From contig JAVLUZ010000142.1 in assembly GCA_036768485.1 (NCBI GenBank), forward strand, positions 2,117,259 through 2,181,258: a stretch of 64,000 nt of DNA, given 5' to 3'. Shown piece by piece: positions 33,819 to 44,294 of this stretch. Within the stretch, counting starts at the first letter, position 1; every line of letters starts with the position of its first letter. The position numbers were made by a program, and so were the translations under genes. The notes under the pieces are model-generated. The model ran no database searches and was not told where the DNA came from. It was given only the letters and a program-made list of their open reading frames with translations. The DNA comes from Mermis nigrescens. Its lineage: Eukaryota > Nematoda > Enoplea > Mermithida > Mermithidae.

Positions 33819-35926
33819 CTACATCATGTTGAAAAAATGTTGCACATAACGCGAGCAATTTTGAACTCTCGCGTTCTCTTCTGCGGATACGCGTTCGCAT
33901 ATGGCTTGAATATGCGCAGGTACTGCGACTTCTAAATTCGACGGTGGATTTTGAATAACCTGTGGTTGAATATTCGCCACGGTATTTGACACTCCCGTCA
34001 TGGCCATAGGAGCCGTAAAATGAGTAGTAGGTGCCACTGAAGTCGACACGCCTTGTGGCGCGGAGTGGGACGCGATTTGCGTGGACAACGCTGCTTGCTG
34101 TACTTCCTGTGCAGGTAGAGAGCGTTGAGGTGGCGGTGGGAAGCCTATAATTTCTGTCATGATAACGTCGGGTTCAGGTTGACGCTCTACCCAATCCAAC
34201 TGAGAAGTCGGTAAAAGTAGGAGCGAACTGAAGCCCAAGGGTGCCTGCTGGTCTGCCACAAGCGATTGTGAAACAATCGGTTGCGAAACGGTAGTAGCCC
34301 CTTTTCGAGCCATTGCCGCGCGTGTGGTACGCGGTGGCAACAAGTTTGCTTGCCTTTTGGCCTCAGCGTCGGATAACACCATGACTAAATGTTTAGGAGA
34401 CAAATCGTCGTGTTCTGCGGACACAGATTGTTCAATTCCAACCATAGGAGAATTGTAAGGAATATCAGTTTGTGAAGAAATCACAGAAGCTGGGGTACTT
34501 GAGCTGGTTGGTTTGGACTTAGGTTCGGTATCAGGCGCATGAACCGGGCCCAAAACTGAGTCGGCAACGGCCTGCAATCCCTGAACTTTTAGATCAGGAT
34601 TATCAAAAACATTAGTATGAGCCAACACTTCCATTACAGAGGCAATGGTGGTGGCTGCAGCTATGGCCGCTGGTGGTTGCGGAGCTGGTCCGTAAAAGTC
34701 CTCTACTGTGACTAACGCTCCGCCATCAGAATCAATGGAGACATCAGTCGCCGTACTGGTTGACTGGCCCCGTGATGGCTTGCGAGATGACAATGGTATA
34801 CGCTGTCTGGTTTTCGGTTCGCTAGCTTTAACGTGTGATTCGTTGCCTTTAAATGAAATTGGCATAGGTTTTCTATCCTCGGTAATGCGATTATTTTGCG
34901 AGCAGCCTTCTATCAATATGAAAACATTGATAATTATCAGGGCATTCATCGCTAAATAATGTTGCATATCCCGAGTTAGTGGTAAACTCCACGCCTGTCC
35001 AAAATTATCAGGCGCGTTGGGATCAATAGCCATGTCAAAGAAAAATTCAGCCAAGCGCTTTAAAGTATGTGAATGCGCTGTAATATGGAGATGGCGAGTG
35101 AACAATCTCGCCAAAGGCTGAATATTGATAAAATTTGCACTAAACGGATCTTTCCAATGCCGTTGATTTCGAATCTCGGCATCAGGAATTGCCGAAATTT
35201 CTTCAAAAGTTGAGCCGTAAACATGAAAATACGCAAGTTTGTCTTGCGTAGGGTCGTAACAGACCATATATACGTTTGGTAGACGCGTTTCAAGCAGCTG
35301 ATGAAGCCCAAACGGAGGTTTTGGGAACTTAGCAATGTCCCAGCAGAACACATGACTGTTCGCGCTAGCAATTTGGACATAGCGAACAAATGGGCCATGG
35401 AGGTCCTCATAGGTGGGACATAGCTGCTTAAAACGCAAATCCCAGGTCTTATAAGTTCTGCCTTTTCTGTCATTCACAAATTCCGAATCGTAGCCTAAGA
35501 ATAAGGTGCCATTTGTCATGTTTGATGGCTGGATCAAAGCCAAAACAGCCTCAAAAGACTCCTGGTCATTGGTGATTAAAACAGTGGATAGATAGTCTCT
35601 TCTTTGGCACACGTAGGGCAGCCAAAGGGAATCTATCAAACCTGTTCTCCCACCAGAGCTCTTGGTCATTTATACGTTTACTGTGATTTGTGGCTACATG
35701 TGATGTTTTATGCTCTATCATTTTTGCAGTAAGTGCTTCTAGACCGCCAACACGACTGTCATCATTTTGTGGCAGCGGGTCTGGAAGAACCAACCCCCGC
35801 TCCAAAGCCATATTAGTCAAAGCCGAACAAAACTCATCTAGGGACGCGGGATCACGCCCTCAAATTTGAATCGGCGACCAGCTGCTTCCAGCAATGCCTC
35901 CTCGTTGGGGTACCTTCAGCAGCCAT
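33819..35926 (-). pseudogene. ORF3 of copy A: DEDDy-type 3'-5' exonuclease plus disordered tail
   Basis: Proposed start ATG 35926-35924 overlaps the end of pol in another frame, as in copy B. Frameshifts at about 35860-35690 interrupt the first 80 codons. From 35669 the frame is open for 616 codons. Exonuclease features, numbered from 35669: Exo I GYDSEF (Asp61, Glu63); VFCWDIAKFPKPPFG; Exo II CYDPTQD (Asp143); Exo III region LKRLAEFFF, then WSLPLTRDMQHYLAMNAL, where the usual Tyr-x3-Asp reads Tyr238-x3-Asn242. This order matches RNase D/WRN-like exonucleases. Residues 270-590 are Pro/Ser/Thr/Gln-rich. Loss of the last acidic residue suggests copy A's enzyme would be crippled. Cellular role unknown. 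Confidence 0.78.
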
Positions 35927-36343
35927 GGGTCTGCAAAAGGGAAAACATTAGATAATGGTACGGCATGTGCTGTTTTAGAGCCATTTAATAAACGTATAGG
36001 CGCGCAGTCCTTAGCTTTTTGTTCCCTGCCCGGTAAATCCTCAAAACTTATGACTACTGCCGGGGCGAGAGGGCGATGTGGTAATTTTACCAAAACAAAA
36101 TCGCCAGGGACATACACATGCTTTTCTACAATTAAATCTGAGTACGGTAATTTGGGCTCAGGCAGAAGTCTATTCCGGTGAACGAGATGAGTGATCAGAG
36201 GATTATAGACATATGCGATTTTCGCAGTTTCAGGAGTAGGTAAATCAATAATTCTATATGGACCAACACGTTTGGGTGATAGTTTACCGATTTCAGGTTG
36301 AATTACTGAGGTATTATTAAGGTAAACTATATCCGAGAGAGAA
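35860..36343 (-). CDS. Pol C-terminus of copy A: integrase GPY/F module and PWWP-like domain
   Basis: One frame from about 36343 to TGA 35860. It carries IGKLSPKRVGPYRI (GPY/F module, typical of Ty3/gypsy integrase tails), NPLITHLVHRNRLLP, then VYVPGDFVLVKLPHRPLAPA, ...APIRLLNGSKTAHAVPLSN, VFPFADP. Gly-Asp-x-Val-x-x-Lys, a Pro-x-x-Pro pair before Ala-Val-Val, and a closing Val-Pro-Leu-Ser-x-x-x-Pro-Phe follow the PWWP beta-barrel pattern. Copy B has the same module. Chromoviral integrases carry chromodomains here to steer insertion, so a chromatin-reader role is the natural inference. A one-base frame change near 36350 separates it from the integrase core. Confidence 0.7.
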
Positions 36344-38513
36344 AAATTTGTTTGATTACTGACTTATTATATTGAGATTTTTGCTGCTTACGCGCTTGAG
36401 CTAAGTTTTGAGACGCGATTTCGTGTAGATCTTGTAAAGTCAGCTTTAAGTCAATGACATATTTTTCCGCAACAGATGGTAAATTTGGATTCATCACAAA
36501 GTCATTTATGAGTAGAGTGTCAAGGGGAAATGCTGGTTCGCGACCATAAAGCATTTCAAAAGGAGATATATTAATTGATGATTGTGGAGTCGCGCGGTAT
36601 GCAAATAAAGCAAAAGGTAGAAATTGCTCCCAATCATACTTAGATCGCGCACTCAGCTTAGACAAACCATCAATCAAAGTGCGATTATAACGTTCCACCA
36701 ACCCATCACACTGGGGGTGAAATGGGGTTGTAAATATTTTTTGAACGTTTAATAGTTTACAAACTTCAGAAATAAGGGTAGATGTAAAGTTTGACCCCTG
36801 ATCTGTCAAAATTTTCTTGGGAACTCCATAACATGGTATAATTTCTCTTAGTAATAAATTTGCGATTGTTGTTGCTTTTATGTCAGAAACAGCGAAAGCT
36901 TCCACGTATTTGGTAAAATAATCCATAAAAACTAGAATTTGGTCATTTCCGGAGGGAGATCGCGGCATATGCAAACAATCACACGCAATAAGTTCAATGG
37001 GCGTGGATACTTCAATTGGTTGCAGTGGAACGGATGTGGAATTTAATGCGACCTTACGTTGTAAGCACACATCACAATTCCTACACCACGCGATCACATC
37101 ATTTTCCATGCGCGGCCACCAATAACGCATTTGTATGGCGGGCAAGATTTTGCGCGATGAAAAATGAGCTCCGAAAATAGAGTCATGAAATTCGGTTAAT
37201 ATAAAGCGACGCAAAGATTTGGGTATGACTATTTGATGTACGACAGTTGGTGAACGTTTAGGTTGGAATCTACAAAAAAGAACATCGTTTACGAGAAAAA
37301 ATTCGTCACAATATTTTTTCGTTGTTAAATCATTTAATGCGATGCGAATTTTATGTAATTTGTCATCTGCACGTTGCTCAGTGAGTAAACGCGCAGGTGT
37401 TAGCATTTCAGCTTTTTCAGCATCGGTAAGTAATAGGCGTTCACAAAATGTAGGTGGTTTTGTATTGGTAGGATCGATTTGCGCAGTAGGATTATTATTT
37501 TGCGCATTTGGATGATTAATTGGTGCAGTAGGCGCATTATCGCGCAATCGGTCAGGTGGAACCGATTCATCATCTGACTCAGAATCTTCCGATTCTAAAT
37601 TTGCGATGTTAACGACATTTTTGCGTTCAAGTTTATATTTTCGTTCTGCATGATTGTATTTAGGGTGTCGTGAAAGAAGATCAGCTGCGCAGTTATATGC
37701 ACCAGGAACATAAACGATATCATATTCATATTCTTGTAATTTGAGACCCCAACGGCGTAAACGACTCGATGGGTCTTTAACGTTTACAAGCCACGTTAAT
37801 GCTTGATGATCAGTTTTGACGATGAATTTTTTACCGTAAAGATAATGTCGATAATGCTTGATGGCCCACACTACCGCTAACGCTTCTTTTTCCGAAGTAG
37901 CATAGTTACATTTGGCAGAATTTAGCACGCGACTAGCGTAGCTAAGAATAAAACGATTTTTGGATGGTAAATGTTTTTGTGTCAAAATAGCACCTAACGC
38001 GTAATTACTCGCGTCAGTTGTTAAAATAAATTGGTGCTCATCGTCAAATTTTGGTAATTGCAAAATAGGTGGGGATGTAAATGCTTTCTTCAGAAGCTCA
38101 AAGGCGGTTTGGTGTTCAGCCTTCCAGCAAAATTCGACATCTTTACAAAGAAGATGGAATAACGTTTTAGCGATTTTAGCAAGATCTTTAACTAATTTTT
38201 TAAACCATTGGACTAAGCCAAGGAATTTTTGCAAAGATTTAACGGTTTTTGGTACGGGAAACGAGATTAAATCTGCGACTTTGGACATATCAGGAGCGAT
38301 GCCCATTGCACTTATGTTGTGGCCAAGAAATTTTACCTCTGCATGCGCAAGATGGCATTTATCAGGCTTTACACGTAAGTTTGCTTTTTTAAGAGCAAGA
38401 AAGACATTCTCAAGATCTTTTAAATGTTCTTTGAAAGTGCGTGAAAAAATAATTATGTCATCGATGTAAACGAGACAAGATTTCCAATTTAGACCTGCGA
38501 GCACGAGCTCCAT
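36327..38513 (-). CDS. pol: Pol of copy A: RT C-terminal half, RNase H and integrase
   Basis: A 728-codon open frame. The RT active site YIDDI is at residues 16-20. RNase H: TTDASNYALGA (Asp167), SEKEAL (Glu210), KTDHQA (Asp235), AADLLSR (Asp278). An acidic/Asn-rich linker spans about 300-350. Integrase zinc finger: His443, His450, Cys480, Cys483. Integrase core: ACDCLH (Asp512), LTDQGSNF (Asp571), GLVERYNR (Glu607), the D,D35E triad. All catalytic residues are present. The N-terminal part of RT lies in the preceding frame, separated by one extra A near 38505. Ty3/gypsy assignment follows from the RT-RNase H-integrase order. Confidence 0.93.
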   Translation of the reverse strand: MELVLAGLNWKSCLVYIDDIIIFSRTFKEHLKDLENVFLALKKANLRVKPDKCHLAHAEVKFLGHNISAMGIAPDMSKVADLISFPVPKTVKSLQKFLGLVQWFKKLVKDLAKIAKTLFHLLCKDVEFCWKAEHQTAFELLKKAFTSPPILQLPKFDDEHQFILTTDASNYALGAILTQKHLPSKNRFILSYASRVLNSAKCNYATSEKEALAVVWAIKHYRHYLYGKKFIVKTDHQALTWLVNVKDPSSRLRRWGLKLQEYEYDIVYVPGAYNCAADLLSRHPKYNHAERKYKLERKNVVNIANLESEDSESDDESVPPDRLRDNAPTAPINHPNAQNNNPTAQIDPTNTKPPTFCERLLLTDAEKAEMLTPARLLTEQRADDKLHKIRIALNDLTTKKYCDEFFLVNDVLFCRFQPKRSPTVVHQIVIPKSLRRFILTEFHDSIFGAHFSSRKILPAIQMRYWWPRMENDVIAWCRNCDVCLQRKVALNSTSVPLQPIEVSTPIELIACDCLHMPRSPSGNDQILVFMDYFTKYVEAFAVSDIKATTIANLLLREIIPCYGVPKKILTDQGSNFTSTLISEVCKLLNVQKIFTTPFHPQCDGLVERYNRTLIDGLSKLSARSKYDWEQFLPFALFAYRATPQSSINISPFEMLYGREPAFPLDTLLINDFVMNPNLPSVAEKYVIDLKLTLQDLHEIASQNLAQARKQQKSQYNKSVIKQIFLSRI

Positions 38514-40350
38514 TTAGTCTTTGAAAATCTGCGGGCGCATTTTTTAAACCAAAAGGTAAAACTTCAAATTCGTAATGACCAACAGGACATATGAATGCAG
38601 TTTTTTCGCGAGATTTATTATCGAGTGGAATTTGCCAGTATCCAGATTTTAAATCTAGTGTGCTAAAATATGCGGCATTGCCTAAGGTATCAAAATAATT
38701 GTCTAATTGTGGAAGAGGATAAACTTGCGTTTTAGTAACGTCATTTAACCGTCGATAATCGACGACCGGCCTAAGGGAACCGTCCTTTTTTCCAATGAGA
38801 AATAATGGACTTGCCCATGGGCTGGTTGTAGGTCGAATAATTTTATCCGCTAGCATTTCATTTATAATTTTCTGCATAGATTCTCTTCTAGAATGTTCAA
38901 CACGATAAGTTTTTCCAACAATGGGCGGATTATCCCCTGTGTCAATATGATGTTTCATCAAGGGGGTACGTCCGAGAGGTTCGTTTTTTAATGCAAAAAT
39001 TGAGTCGTATTTTAAACATAGTTCACGAATTTGTTGCTGTTGTCTAGAATCAACGGCGGAGCCGTTTAAAGCTTTATTTATTGATGCAAAAAGTTCTGGT
39101 GTCCTATCATCAAAAGATGAAACATGTGACACAACTTCGGCATCAGAGGTTAAAGAACCTATTATTTCACCAGAGTCAATGCGAATTGGCGCTTTAGAGA
39201 TGTTACAAACGCGAACAGGTATTAAAGGTTGTGAAGCATCGACTATAGACAGAGCAACAAAAAGTGAAGTTCTTTCCATAAAATCGGGATTTGGTTCAAA
39301 TAATGCGAAATCAAAATTGCAAGAACCGTGACTTATATAGCCAGGTGTAATTAATTCATGCCTAGGTTGTATAATAACAGGCTCAGGTAACGAAACATGC
39401 ACACACACAACACCAGAGGTAGTTGTGTTGGGTTTTGTGCGAAATTGCAATTTTTCATGAGATGAGAGTAAATTAACCTTTATGCCGTTTATAAAAGCAC
39501 AGCGCTCAATAGGATTAACCCACATGAGTGCGGATTCGCAAAAATCATATCCTAAGAGCATGTCTTCCGGCAAATGATCAATTATAGCTACTGAGGTAGA
39601 AATAGATTGTTCCGCGATAGTTAAAGTCATATTTACTTTATAACGAACTACAGCGGTGATTTCGCCTACACCATGTACGACTTGTGAGACTTGTTTAGGT
39701 GGTAAATTAAAACCAAGACGTAAGAATGCAGACGTGGTCATCATGGTGACCTGTGAACCCGTATCTATGAGAGCAGGTACATCAACGCCGTGAACTTTAA
39801 CAAGAATGGTGGGTAAATTTGTCCCAGCATGGCTTACAATAGGAATATTAGGATCTAAAGTCTTAGATGGAGGTAGATTGATTTTTTCATAAGTTGCGAG
39901 ACGACGTTGTAAACGTTCGTACTCTTCGAGAAATTCTTGCGACGCGAATAGATTGGGACGCACGCTAGATTCTGGCCCTTTCGCAGTAACCGTGTTTACA
40001 TCATGAGGAGATGTAAGGGTTGGCTGCGGTGGGGGCACATTCATGGTGGGTTGGTTATCCGCAGTGTATGTGACATAAGGGCGATTAAAATTGTTGTCGC
40101 TGCGGTAATTTGAATTATAGTATGTACCACGCTGTTCATTTGGGAATTGCACAAAAGGTGTATTTTGTCGCAATTGATTATTATAACGATTATTGTAACG
40201 CGAATTTTGATAATTAGCACGCGAATTTTGGTAATAATCATTACGATTTTGCCTAAAATTTGATCGTGTTTGCTTAGAATCAAAACGATTATCATTATTT
40301 GCATAGTTAGATGAACGATGTTGACTAGAGTTACGATATCGTGATTGAGA
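38458..40350 (-). CDS. pol: Gag-pol of copy A: protease and N-terminal half of RT
   Basis: Same frame as gag, open from just after TGA 40353-40351 (a methionine at 40173 is internal, not a real start). An Asn/Arg/Tyr-rich linker leads to aspartic protease PALIDTGSQVTMM with MLLGYDF downstream, then RT motifs: WASPLFLIGKKDGSLRPVVD, YRRLND, YFSTLDLKSGYWQIPL, FEVLPFGLKNAPADFQRL. The frame leaves RT at about 38505 and stops at 38458. Correct RT continues in the next frame, so this is one broken polyprotein. Confidence 0.92.
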   Translation of the reverse strand, partial: SQSRYRNSSQHRSSNYANNDNRFDSKQTRSNFRQNRNDYYQNSRANYQNSRYNNRYNNQLRQNTPFVQFPNEQRGTYYNSNYRSDNNFNRPYVTYTADNQPTMNVPPPQPTLTSPHDVNTVTAKGPESSVRPNLFASQEFLEEYERLQRRLATYEKINLPPSKTLDPNIPIVSHAGTNLPTILVKVHGVDVPALIDTGSQVTMMTTSAFLRLGFNLPPKQVSQVVHGVGEITAVVRYKVNMTLTIAEQSISTSVAIIDHLPEDMLLGYDFCESALMWVNPIERCAFINGIKVNLLSSHEKLQFRTKPNTTTSGVVCVHVSLPEPVIIQPRHELITPGYISHGSCNFDFALFEPNPDFMERTSLFVALSIVDASQPLIPVRVCNISKAPIRIDSGEIIGSLTSDAEVVSHVSSFDDRTPELFASINKALNGSAVDSRQQQQIRELCLKYDSIFALKNEPLGRTPLMKHHIDTGDNPPIVGKTYRVEHSRRESMQKIINEMLADKIIRPTTSPWASPLFLIGKKDGSLRPVVDYRRLNDVTKTQVYPLPQLDNYFDTLGNAAYFSTLDLKSGYWQIPLDNKSREKTAFICPVGHYEFEVLPFGLKNAPADFQRLNGARARRSKLEILSRLHR

Positions 40351-40446
40351 TCAATGTCTACTTTGCGAATTCGAACGCGATGGCGAACGATTTTGACACG
40401 AAAAAGAACGCAACTGGCTGCAATTGCGAGCCATAGAATTATTACT

Positions 40447-42655
40447 TCAATCAGGTTGGGTATTATGATTAGCATTATTAGACGCTTCTTGTCTCTGATG
40501 CATGAAACATTCCTCATAGATATGACCTATGCGCTTGCAAAAGGTACAATATTTACGAGAGGAACTTTCTGGTTTCTCAGCACGCGACGAGCGATGAAAC
40601 GTTCTATGACGCGAACGATTTGAATCATTTTGGTTAGATGCGTGAGGAGTATCTTTAGGTACTGCGCTGCCTACGGGAGCAGCTGTTACCGATACATAAG
40701 GTGTTACTGCCTTTTTATCCTCAAATTCTTTATTAGCAAATTCAGCGCTTAGCGCATTGTCCAAAAATTCAGCCAATGATGCTCTAGGCTTTTTATGATA
40801 TGCCTCTTTCGAAATGTGTGGTAATAAACCTTCTTTTAATTGATGTCGCATCAAATTATTGAAATGATGCGAGTCAACTTCTAGATAAGGATCAGATTTA
40901 ATTAGCTCTTCGCGAAGCGAGAGATAATAAGCTTTAACCGATTTGTTAGGCTGCTGTTTATGATTCAAAAAACGATTAAAGAGCGCACCGGTGTCCATTG
41001 GACAAAATTCGGTTATTAGCGCTTGTTTCATTTTCGAATAAGATTGTTGTATATCAGCAGGTAACGAACGGTATAAACGCATAGCATAGGGATCAAGAAA
41101 TCCAGTTGCGAATTTTAAACGATCAGCTTTGTCGATATCATAGGTATCGGCAAGCGATTCAAATTCTGCAAAATATGCTTTTATATCCGTTTTATCTCCA
41201 TCAAAAAATTTTTTGTTAGCAATTGCAATTTGCATTTGTGTTAAAAATGGTCCGCAATTCAAGGAATCAGCGAGACGCGATCCACCACGCGAGCCTTCAG
41301 ATGAAGAATCTGAACTATAGCGGTGACGTCGTCTGCGCGATCTACTTTTGCGACGCGAGCGACGACTGCGCGGGCGATCATAGCTATTAGATGAGCTTTC
41401 ATCAGAAAATTTAACATGTCTTCTCCTACTAGATGATTCAGGTAGAGGTGCAGATTCATTTTGCAAATTTGCAGATTCATTGTTAATACCAGATAGATTT
41501 ATCTCAACAGGTTGCATCTCGATATTAGAAGAATGCAAAATAGGATTATTAGGTGGTATTTCCACATTCACAGGATTAGGTACATAATTATTTGGAAAAA
41601 TTTCGCCTTGAGGTGGAAAATATTGCAGCGGTGGTGGATTTAACTGCTGCTGCGAGTTCGCATTCAAAGAATTAGGTACGAAGGAAGGCGCATTACGATT
41701 TAAAGACAGCGGCGGCTGAGATCGCGACGTCTGCAAAATCGGTACCGACGGCTGCGAAATCGTAGGTATATTTTCCGAAAAACCCGAGTTTTGCACTGGT
41801 TGCAAACCCGTGTTTAAAGGATTCTGTGACAAATTAGATATCTCAGGCGCGCGATTTGTACAATTTTGAGACGATATTTTCAGGAATAGTTTCCGAAGGT
41901 GAGCGTGAATTTGATACGCTGTTGCCAGTGGACAACAGTGAAGATGCACGATGCGTACTTTGCGCACGATTCACACTTTGCGCATTAAATTCAGAAAAAT
42001 TTGCGCTATCGATTGAGTGGTTAACACGCTCAGATGGATTACTCTCTATGCGATTCGAAACTGGTTGGGGTTTAAGCATAGTGCTTAGCTCCAAACGCAG
42101 TTTACGCATTTCATCCGCATTTTCCTTTTTATCTTGATCAACGCGCGTAGAAAGGTCCAAAAATTGCAAATGAATAGCTTGTAGCGCTTTTAAAATAAGA
42201 TCATTAGTCACATTAGCATTAGCACGCTCTTCGTCGGCATTTATGCTATGACTATGATTACTTTCTACATCAGAATCGGGATTTTCGCGCTCCGAACTGG
42301 TTTCAGGATTATTTGCCGTGTTAAGAGTAGTCGTATTATCAATCATTGTATGATTAGATGAATTGTCAATGTTAGGGTCCGATCTAGTTATCGAAGTTTG
42401 ATTAATGCGCGATCACATGGTACTCAATAACAGTTCATCTTCAGACTGTGTATTGCTCGCGGCATTTAGTGACGCGGGTAATTTATCATTACTCGCCTTA
42501 CTAGTTACGTCTTTCGTATTTGTGTCATTACTCGCAGAATTACTCGCGCTATTAGAGTCAACAGGCGCGGTGGGTAATTGGCGAGATGAAGTAGGTGGCA
42601 TAGAAGGTTTTTTCAATTTAGCGGGCGGTGTCCGCAAAACCTTTTTTCCTGCCAT
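40447..42655 (-). pseudogene. gag: Gag of copy A (capsid and zinc knuckle), broken
   Basis: ATG at 42655 (MAGKKVLRTPPAK). An in-frame TGA at 42415-42413 and a one-base frame change near 41870 interrupt it; it ends at TGA 40449-40447 in the same frame as pol. The C-terminal 506-codon part (from 41967) has an Arg/Ser-rich stretch (SRRSRRKSRSRRRRHR), a capsid-like region (FFDGDKTDIKAYFAEFESL; LPADIQQSYSKMKQALITEF) and a CCHC knuckle YCTFCKRIGHIYEEC. A second Arg/Ser-rich run follows past the stop, with another TGA at 40353-40351. Gag assembles the virus-like particle and binds element RNA. Confidence 0.88.
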
Positions 42656-43238
42656 TTTTAGGTATCAAAAATGTCAAAAAATATGACCTTGGGTAAAATA
42701 AATTTCAGTGCGTCGAAATTTTGCCCAAAATAAATGTTTCGAATTTGGCCTTTGTCGATCCGAAAAACAGGTTTTTTCACGTGAATAGTATTTGCTTACG
42801 TGAAGTAAGATATACGTGACGTGAAATGATCAAAAACAGGTAGGACTAAGCCTAAAGCGCAAGAAAGTGTACGTGGTTAGAAAAACAGGTAGGTAAAGAC
42901 TTTTGTCACCTAGGTCTTTACCAAGAGAGAAAAATGATAAATCGTTGCCTGCGGGTCGACGTTTATAGAAAAATGCAAGCGTGAGAGCTGCCTTCGTTGA
43001 TAAAGATTCGACGGAAATAGAAAAATAACGATGACTTTACCACGATACACAAAATCTTTACCACGGACGCTTACTTAAATTGCGCACTGCCACAATCGCG
43101 GTCGATACAACAACAAAGGTGAACGAAATGTTACACATTCTTAGATGGCCAAAATGATAATTTTTGGATCGAAAAATAATTTTACGATGATTGATCAGTT
43201 TGGCTGTAGCTAGCAGCCTAGAAGAGGGAACTATCCAG
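42656..43238 (-). other. 5' leader and primer-binding site of copy A
   Basis: Similar to 122-710. On the minus strand the LTR end is followed by C then TGGATAGTTCCCTC, beginning with the TGG that pairs with tRNA CCA. The equivalent in copy C is TGGATGTTCCCTCC. tRNA identity not determined. Confidence 0.65.
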
Positions 43239-44294
43239 TGTAAATACATGGGCTGCCCTATGTATACAGGAATCAACATAGGACAGGGATGTATTTGCCT
43301 TCGAGAGTTACTTAGGTACGTAGGTACTTAAGTCTACGCTTAGCGCTGGTCCCGATCGCGCAGCCTGGGATCGCTTTCGATCTTTGGACCCTTACAGACC
43401 CTACGGCTTTGATCCCCTCAGCCCTAATATTGCTGGCTGCTTCTGGTCGGGTGATCTCAGCAGCTATGCCCTAAGACCTAAGGCTACTTACCTAATCTCG
43501 GAATTTGCCGCAGAGGTCAGTTGACCTATCTCAAAGCTCAAGTTGAATATTTAACTTCTTTTCTAAGGTTCGATGTCTGATCATGAAATGTTTTTGGTTC
43601 CTAATACGTGTAGCACAATAAACTTTGAAAACAACAACATTGAGCTCTACACTGATCAATCATCCCTAAAGATTAAATAATATTTTTGATCAATTTTAGG
43701 TTTGAGGAAAGAATTAAGACTTTCAAATAAAACTAAGCAATCATACGGAAATTACCTATCCTTCCACTCTGATGAGTTGAAATCCTCGACGTGGGCAATT
43801 ACCGACCTAACCCTCGGTATATCCAAAAACCCCTGGGTAGGTTTTTCTCTAATTTATTTCGAACGAAGAATCCACGGCCTGTAGCCGGACAACCAAATAA
43901 AGCAAAAAGAAAAACGAAAACGTACGGACTATACACACGTACGGTGGCCAACAAGACTGCCAACAACACTAACTACACTGGCCTCAAGAGACCATTACAG
44001 TAAAATAAACAAAGATCAAATTAACGTAATACTGATACACTTTTATCTCAGATCGAATATTCTCGATTACTACAAGCGGTATGCATTAAACAATTACTAT
44101 TATCATACACTTAACTCTATGTTACCGGACAAGTATCTTATTGTTTTTTATTATTGAAAATTGGGGAAAAAGTGGGAAGACCGAAGGCATAGCCCACAGT
44201 ACACTATCGTAGATAGCTACGAGTATTGGCTATGTGATGGCTACCGCGAACTGCTAAGGCAAGTTCGCCTATACGTGTAACTCTCGCAGTTACA
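43239..44294 (-). repeat. 5' LTR of copy A
   Basis: 1056 bp, tgtaaatacatg to cgcagttaca. On the minus strand AATAATAAAAAAC (about 44145) could supply a poly(A) signal. Uninterrupted, so it is the reference for the other LTRs. Confidence 0.9.

Larger units (their letters stand above)
28363..44294 (-). mobile_element. Near-complete Ty3/gypsy LTR retrotransposon, copy A
   Basis: It is bounded by two LTRs (28363-31000 and 43239-44294) that are roughly 95% alike by eye. Order 5' to 3' on the minus strand: LTR, primer site, gag, protease-RT-RNase H-integrase, GPY/F and PWWP-like domains, exonuclease ORF3, ORF4, ORF5, purine tract, LTR. It is about 14.3 kb without the PLE pair in the left LTR. The flanking 4-mers gtaa and ataa differ at one base, a weak TSD. 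Frameshifts and stops interrupt gag, pol and the accessory ORFs, so this copy is dead. It sits exactly at the inner edge of the left palindrome arm. Confidence 0.9.

Noticed and set aside
33486..35669. Envelope gene in the post-pol region
   Set aside because: No signal peptide, membrane anchor or cleavage motif is visible in ORF3, ORF4 or ORF5. The exonuclease motifs and charged tails point elsewhere.
43791..44003. Antisense open frame of about 70 codons in the LTR, also at 28906-29112 and 1240-1485
   Set aside because: It is present because the LTRs are homologous. Between copy C and copy A the frame drifts through indels, and the composition is unremarkable, so it is not a conserved gene.
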